NCBI GenBank assembly: GCA_963850915.1 | Contig: CAWKND010000010.1 | Location: 496,001-560,000 of the forward strand | Source of the DNA: CAVTWH01 sp963850915 | GTDB taxonomy: Bacteria > Actinomycetota > Actinomycetes > Mycobacteriales > Micromonosporaceae | Reading direction: 5' to 3' | Length of the DNA: 64,000 bases | Shown: piece after piece, positions 63,214-64,000 of the stretch | Numbering within the stretch: the stretch's first letter is position 1 | Layout of the letters: every line of letters starts with the position of its first letter | The notes under the pieces: generated by a model | Told to the model about the DNA's origin: nothing | Databases searched by the model: none | What the model saw: the letters and a program-made list of their open reading frames with translations, nothing else | Made by a program: the position numbers and the translations under genes

Positions 63214-63231
63214 GTTCGATTTCCGTCGAAC
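63214..63231. promoter_or_regulatory. ArsR operator 2: GTTCGA-N6-TCGAAC
   Basis: Perfect 6-6-6 palindrome GTTCGA-TTTCCG-TCGAAC, ending 18 bases before the ArsR gene start. The two sites are 42 bases apart centre to centre, four helical turns, so bound dimers would sit on the same DNA face. Likely autoregulation together with control of the EamA gene. Confidence 0.74.
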
Positions 63232-63249
63232 ATTGGTTACCATGGTCAC

Positions 63250-63561
63250 ATGAGCCTGTCCGAGCCGGAACTGACCGAAGTACCCCTGCTGACCGTGCTC
63301 CAGGCGCTCGCCGACGAGAACCGGCTGGCCATCGTGCGCGGGCTGACCTCGGGCGGGGAGCAGATCTGTGGCTCGTTCCTGCCCGACGTGTCGAAGGCAA
63401 CCCGCTCGCACCACTTCAAGGTGCTGCGCGAGGCCGGGCTCACCCGGACCCGGATCGAGGGGACCAGCCGGTACGTCCGGCTGCGGGTGGACGAGCTGGA
63501 GCGCCGGTTCCCCGGGCTCCTCGACTCGGTACTCGCGCCGGACCCAGCCCTCGCGGCCTAG
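63250..63561 (+). CDS. ArsR family transcriptional regulator
   Basis: 103 residues, a minimal winged-helix dimer. LLTVLQALADENRLAIVRGL is the ArsR opening; ICGSFLPDVSKATRSHHFKV contains the recognition helix (SKATRSHHF); LREAGLTRTRIEGTSRYVRL is the wing. It has one cysteine (Cys in QICG) and lacks the ELCVCDL metal site, so the inducer is probably not arsenite. Divergent from the EamA exporter; controls it through the GTTCGA-N6-TCGAAC sites (inference). ATG 63250. Confidence 0.92.
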   Translation: MSLSEPELTEVPLLTVLQALADENRLAIVRGLTSGGEQICGSFLPDVSKATRSHHFKVLREAGLTRTRIEGTSRYVRLRVDELERRFPGLLDSVLAPDPALAA

Positions 63562-63568
63562 TCAGTTG

Positions 63569-64000
63569 TCATCGGTGGCGGCGCGCGACCAGGGCCACAC
63601 CGCCGGCGGCGAGGAAGAGCACGACCAGGATGCCGACAATCACCACCGTGGTACCGGAGTCGCCCGTCCCGTTGCCCGGACCTGAGCCATGGGTACCGGG
63701 CGGCTGGGTCGCTGTCGGCGTCGGTGGACGGGGGCTGAGCGTCGGTACATCCGCGGTGAGCGCCTTGACAGGGTTAACGATTCCGTAGCCGTACTGGTCA
63801 TCCCGGCCCGCAGTGCCCTTATCGTCGGCGGTGACTTCGAGGCGGTGCACAACGTCATGAGCCGACAGGTTGGGGTACTTCGCCCGGACCAGCGCTGCCA
63901 CTCCGGCGACAATCGCCGCACTCGCACTCGTACCATCAACGGTGCCGTAGCCGCCGCCGTGCTTAGGTACCGGGATCGCCACGCCTGGAGCGGCGAGCAG
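63569..64000 (-). CDS. mycP: Type VII secretion-associated serine protease mycosin (C-terminal part)
   Basis: C-terminal 143 residues, cut by the right edge. The subtilase active-site serine is in YGTVDGTSASAAIVAGVAAL; next RAKYPNLSAHDVVHRLEVTA, DDKGTAGRDDQYGYGIVNPV with KAL, a Pro/Thr-rich linker, and a C-terminal membrane span (TVVIVGILVVLFLAAGGVAL) with a basic end. This is the mycosin layout: a protease anchored with its active site outside, part of ESX/type VII systems. The Asp and His of the triad lie outside the window. Its stop is 7 bases from the convergent ArsR gene's stop. Confidence 0.86.
   Translation of the reverse strand: MLAAPGVAIPVPKHGGGYGTVDGTSASAAIVAGVAALVRAKYPNLSAHDVVHRLEVTADDKGTAGRDDQYGYGIVNPVKALTADVPTLSPRPPTPTATQPPGTHGSGPGNGTGDSGTTVVIVGILVVLFLAAGGVALVARRHR

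Overview
The window is a 64 kb piece of a GC-rich actinobacterial chromosome. High GC, GTG starts, gene families such as SepH, DUF2530, DUF3027, GpgS, futalosine-pathway enzymes, SARP-type regulation and a mycosin at the right edge all point to Actinomycetota. The style of the genes suggests Micromonosporaceae, but that is inference. No rRNA, tRNA, CRISPR array, transposase or integrase was seen. The backbone looks like ordinary chromosome.

Left third (1-31 kb). A cut-off acyl-CoA dehydrogenase, a nitroreductase/epimerase pair, a frameshifted exporter and pdxH run leftward. Citrate synthase, serC, sepH and an aldo-keto reductase run rightward. Next come a repeat island (9.78-10.06 kb), an XRE-type regulator divergent from a small membrane protein, an RNA 2',3'-cyclic phosphodiesterase, an MFS exporter, an NCS2 purine permease, DUF2530, DUF3027, a second MFS gene, mqnB-mqnD (menaquinone by the futalosine route), a 1.1 kb-residue SARP/NB-ARC regulator, a cold-shock protein, a HAD-LarE fusion protein and a helicase-associated protein. 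The order citrate synthase, serC, sepH, DUF2530, DUF3027, MFS, csp, helicase-associated, XPB resembles the Rv0889c-Rv0861c stretch of Mycobacterium tuberculosis as I remember it.

Centre (29.8-42 kb). An exopolysaccharide locus sits between the helicase-associated gene and the XPB helicase gene, which are neighbours in mycobacteria. It has three glycosyltransferases, an O-antigen-ligase/polymerase-like protein, a flippase-like protein and a Tat-signal beta-helix protein in one tightly overlapping leftward run, followed by a priming sugar transferase. An LCP-family ligase gene is embedded in the opposite orientation. Together they could build and export a polymer and attach it to the wall.

Right third (42-64 kb). 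XPB helicase, DUF4031, glpD, a polytopic membrane subtilase, a sugar symporter, groEL2 with two CIRCE operators and a strong terminator, a repeat-rich membrane protein, cspA, a GNAT enzyme, paaN, an MFS/regulator divergent pair, a threonine-synthase-like gene under a clear SAM-I riboswitch, gpgS, an EamA exporter divergent from an ArsR regulator with two matching operators, and the C-terminus of a type VII mycosin.

Most noteworthy signals: (1) a SAM-I riboswitch in front of a threonine synthase homologue, which hints at a methionine rather than threonine role; (2) an in-frame HAD-LarE fusion; (3) strong enrichment of GTAC/GGTACC created by synonymous codon choice, absent from groEL; (4) long near-perfect palindromes at gene ends and a repeat island; (5) matched operator pairs at the XRE and ArsR loci; (6) two frameshifted MFS genes.
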